From positions 1 through 15,114 of the forward strand of contig SBFN01000128.1 of assembly GCA_006226895.1 (NCBI GenBank): 15,114 bases of DNA, in the 5' to 3' direction. The notes below the pieces were generated by a model that was not told the DNA's origin, searched no databases, and worked only from the letters and a program-made list of their open reading frames with translations. The position numbers were made by a program, and so were the translations under genes. The stretch comes from Deltaproteobacteria bacterium. Its GTDB lineage: Bacteria > Desulfobacterota > Desulfuromonadia > Desulfuromonadales > BM103. The number at the start of each line of letters is the position of its first letter. Within the stretch, counting starts at the first letter, position 1. Shown here piece by piece: positions 13,119 to 15,114 of the stretch.

Positions 13119-15050
13119 ATGCCCGAAGTCAACAAGCCTGCCGTGCAAAAAAACACAGAAAACCTCCCTGAGCTTCTTAAGCCTGTGATGGCCGAAGGCG
13201 GCGACACAATTGCGCGCCTGTTGGTGGAGCAAGAATTAATCACCCCGGCCAAGCTGATCTACGCAAAGCGCATCAAAGCAAAGTTGGTCTCTGATCGTTC
13301 CCTGGTCGAAATTTTCAAGGAACTGGGACTGTTAACCAACCAGCAGCTCAACGAAGTCCTCAAAAAGCAGCGTTTGAACATTCGTATCGGGGACCTGCTG
13401 GTTGAGATGGGCTTTATCCACCAGGGCGACCTGGACGCCGCCCTGGCGATTCAGGTGGAAAACAGGCAGCAGAAAATCGGTGACATCCTGGTTGAATACG
13501 GCTTCATCGATGAGCATCGCCTGATGGAAATTTTGGCTTCCAAGCTCGGCTACCCTTTTGTTGAACCGGTTTTTGCCGAAATCGACCGCGAACTGCTGGC
13601 CCAGGTTCCAGCCAAGATGTTTGCCCAGCACTCCTTTGTTCCCATAGCACGGATTGACGGCCGGGCCATTATTGCTTTTGTCGACCCCCTGGACCTCGAA
13701 GACCTTGAAGCCGTAGACAGGGTTTTCGGCCGGCAGGTTCTGCCTGCCATCGGTACCCGCCAGGCGATCCGGGAAGTCATCGAACTTTATCGCCGCGGGG
13801 CCCAGCGCTCAGAGGCTGAGGTAGCGGACGACTCGACCATCATCGGCATCGTCAACAGCCTCCTCGATGACGCCATGCAGCAAGGTGTCAGCGATATTCA
13901 CGTTGAACCTATGAAAGACCGGCTGCGTGTTCGTTTCCGCCGTGACGGCGTGCTCGGCGTGCATAAGGAGATGAGCCTGGATCTCGCCGCGCCGGTCGCT
14001 ACGCGAATGAAAGTCATGGCAGAAGCCGATATCGCCGAGCGCAGGCGGCACCAGGACGGCCGCATCCTCTATGAGAGCGCGGCAACCGGCATGACACTGG
14101 ACCTGCGTGTCTCCTTCTACATCACCGTGCATGGCGAAAAGATCGTGCTGCGCTTGATGAACAAGAAGGGCGAGTTGCTTGATATCGATGATATCGGTAT
14201 GGCACCACGTATGTTGCACCAGTTTCGTGATGAAGGACTTGCGTCACCGAGCGGCATCATCGTGGTCACCGGGCCAACCGGTGCCGGTAAGACCACCACC
14301 CTCTACAGTTGCGTTAATCACCTCAATGATCTTGAGTCCTGCATTATTACCGCGGAGGAGCCCGTTGAATACGTTCTCGACGGCATCACCCAGTGCTCGA
14401 TTAACCCCAAGATCGGCGTCACTTTCACTGAAACCCTGCGTCATATCGTCCGCCAGGATCCCGACATCATCGTTATGGGTGAAATCCGCGACACTTTCTC
14501 GGCAGAGACGGCCATTCAGGCCTCACTGACCGGCCACAAGGTATTGACCACCTTTCACACCGAAGATGCCGTTGGTGGTCTGTTGCGGCTTTTGAATATG
14601 GGGATTGAAGCCTTCCTGATCGCGTCAACCATAAACTGCATGCTCGCCCAACGCCTGCTTCGTAGAATCTGTCCAAACTGTACGGTTCCTTATACGCCTA
14701 CGCCTGATGAATACCGCCGACTCGGTTACACTCATGGTGATCTGGCCGGAGCAGACCTGCAGATCGGCAGGGGCTGTACGACCTGTCGCTTTACCGGCTA
14801 TAAAGGCAGGGTCGGCATCTTTGAGCTGCTGGTTCTCAACGATGAAGTTAAAGAAGCCGTTCTGGCCCGCAAAACGGTTCAGGAAATTCGTCGAATCAGC
14901 ATTGAAACCTCCGGTTTGATCACCCTGATGGAAGACGGTATCGCCAAGGCCGCACGCGGCAAGGTTTCCCTTCCTGAAGTCATGCGCCGCTTGCCGCGTA
15001 TTTTAAAGCCGCGCCCGTTACACGAGCTGCGTCGTCTGCTGGGAGAATAG
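13119..15050 (+). CDS. GspE/PilB-type secretion or type IV pilus assembly ATPase
   Basis: The 643-residue AAA-like motor drives pilin polymerisation or type II secretion. The N-terminal part (about 27-145) contains about four degenerate 28-31-residue repeats related to the MshEN/GspE-N domain, clearest at 89-112 and 119-142. A second N-terminal domain runs about 145-225. The ATPase core has Walker A GPTGAGKTT (385-393), the Asp box around TAEEPVEY (411-418), Walker B DPDIIVMGEIRD (447-458) and the His box LTGHKVLTTFHTED (470-483). A zinc tetracysteine is formed by C518, C521, C553 and C556, as in GspE/PilB but not PilT. The ATG at 13119 has only a weak ribosome site. No pilC, pilD or pilin gene is visible, so the exact pathway is unresolved. 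The next gene starts 3 bp after the stop. Confidence 0.95.
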   Translation: MPEVNKPAVQKNTENLPELLKPVMAEGGDTIARLLVEQELITPAKLIYAKRIKAKLVSDRSLVEIFKELGLLTNQQLNEVLKKQRLNIRIGDLLVEMGFIHQGDLDAALAIQVENRQQKIGDILVEYGFIDEHRLMEILASKLGYPFVEPVFAEIDRELLAQVPAKMFAQHSFVPIARIDGRAIIAFVDPLDLEDLEAVDRVFGRQVLPAIGTRQAIREVIELYRRGAQRSEAEVADDSTIIGIVNSLLDDAMQQGVSDIHVEPMKDRLRVRFRRDGVLGVHKEMSLDLAAPVATRMKVMAEADIAERRRHQDGRILYESAATGMTLDLRVSFYITVHGEKIVLRLMNKKGELLDIDDIGMAPRMLHQFRDEGLASPSGIIVVTGPTGAGKTTTLYSCVNHLNDLESCIITAEEPVEYVLDGITQCSINPKIGVTFTETLRHIVRQDPDIIVMGEIRDTFSAETAIQASLTGHKVLTTFHTEDAVGGLLRLLNMGIEAFLIASTINCMLAQRLLRRICPNCTVPYTPTPDEYRRLGYTHGDLAGADLQIGRGCTTCRFTGYKGRVGIFELLVLNDEVKEAVLARKTVQEIRRISIETSGLITLMEDGIAKAARGKVSLPEVMRRLPRILKPRPLHELRRLLGE

Positions 15051-15052
15051 CT

Positions 15053-15114
15053 TTGGCCAATAAACCACTGACAGAAATTATCAAGGAGATGGTCGAAGCC
15101 GATCAGGTACATCT
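15053..15114 (+). CDS. Start of an unidentified gene, truncated by the window edge
   Basis: A TTG at 15053 begins an open frame encoding MANKPLTEIIKEMVEADQV and runs off the window. GGGAG at 15041-15045 is 7 nt upstream, a good ribosome site. It starts 3 bp after the ATPase stop, so it is very likely in the same operon. About 20 residues are too few to assign a family. Confidence 0.6.
   Translation, partial: MANKPLTEIIKEMVEADQVH

Overview
The window is chromosomal DNA from a Gram-negative, mid-GC bacterium, most likely a Desulfuromonadota (Geobacter/Desulfuromonas/Pelobacter-like) species. The support is indirect: an outer-membrane barrel C-terminus, exported methionine sulfoxide reductases, spmA/spmB outside a spore-former context, a PilB/GspE-type ATPase with GEMM-like N-terminal repeats, and a GEMM-like (cyclic-dinucleotide) riboswitch candidate of the kind abundant in Geobacter relatives. 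No rRNA, tRNA, CRISPR array, insertion sequence or phage gene was seen.

Layout. 1-885 (+): end of an outer-membrane beta-barrel gene, a DUF2892 membrane protein and a C_GCAxxG_C_C cysteine-rich protein, closed by a hairpin at 916-952. 1001-3848 (+): a probable operon of an S66 LD-carboxypeptidase, spmA, spmB (both junctions ATGA overlaps) and a class II glutamine amidotransferase, behind a 9-bp inverted repeat that may be an operator. 3963-5421 (+): exported MsrB (with a Met-rich MXKDX-like linker) and exported MsrA, behind four CYTTA repeats at exact 11-bp spacing and a -10 box; a strong hairpin follows. 5611-7697 (-): an orphan dCache-type sensor histidine kinase with a roughly 230-nt leader carrying a GEMM-I-like aptamer and a terminator-like expression platform. 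7698-8196: no convincing gene. 8197-8626 (+): a DUF454 membrane protein that looks frameshifted near its N-terminus. 8790-10562 (-): a chemoreceptor-like protein without a periplasmic sensor domain. 10707-13017 (+): tightly packed tatD, tcdA and a TauE/SafE (TSUP) permease. 13119-15050 (+): a GspE/PilB-type secretion or pilus ATPase, followed by the start of another gene that runs off the window.

How the parts may work together. Three themes recur. First, envelope maintenance: LD-carboxypeptidase with SpmAB resembles the Bacillus dacB-spmA-spmB arrangement, so SpmAB may act with a muropeptide carboxypeptidase. Second, periplasmic oxidative-damage repair: MsrA and MsrB are both exported, and MsrB carries a methionine-rich segment that could be a sacrificial oxidant trap or metal-binding tail. 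Third, second-messenger signalling: the kinase leader looks like a cyclic-dinucleotide riboswitch, and the pilus/secretion ATPase has degenerate MshEN-like repeats. The most notable observations are the candidate riboswitch, the Met-rich single-cysteine MsrB with its phased-repeat promoter, and the LD-carboxypeptidase/SpmAB operon. All functional links are inferences from sequence read by eye.
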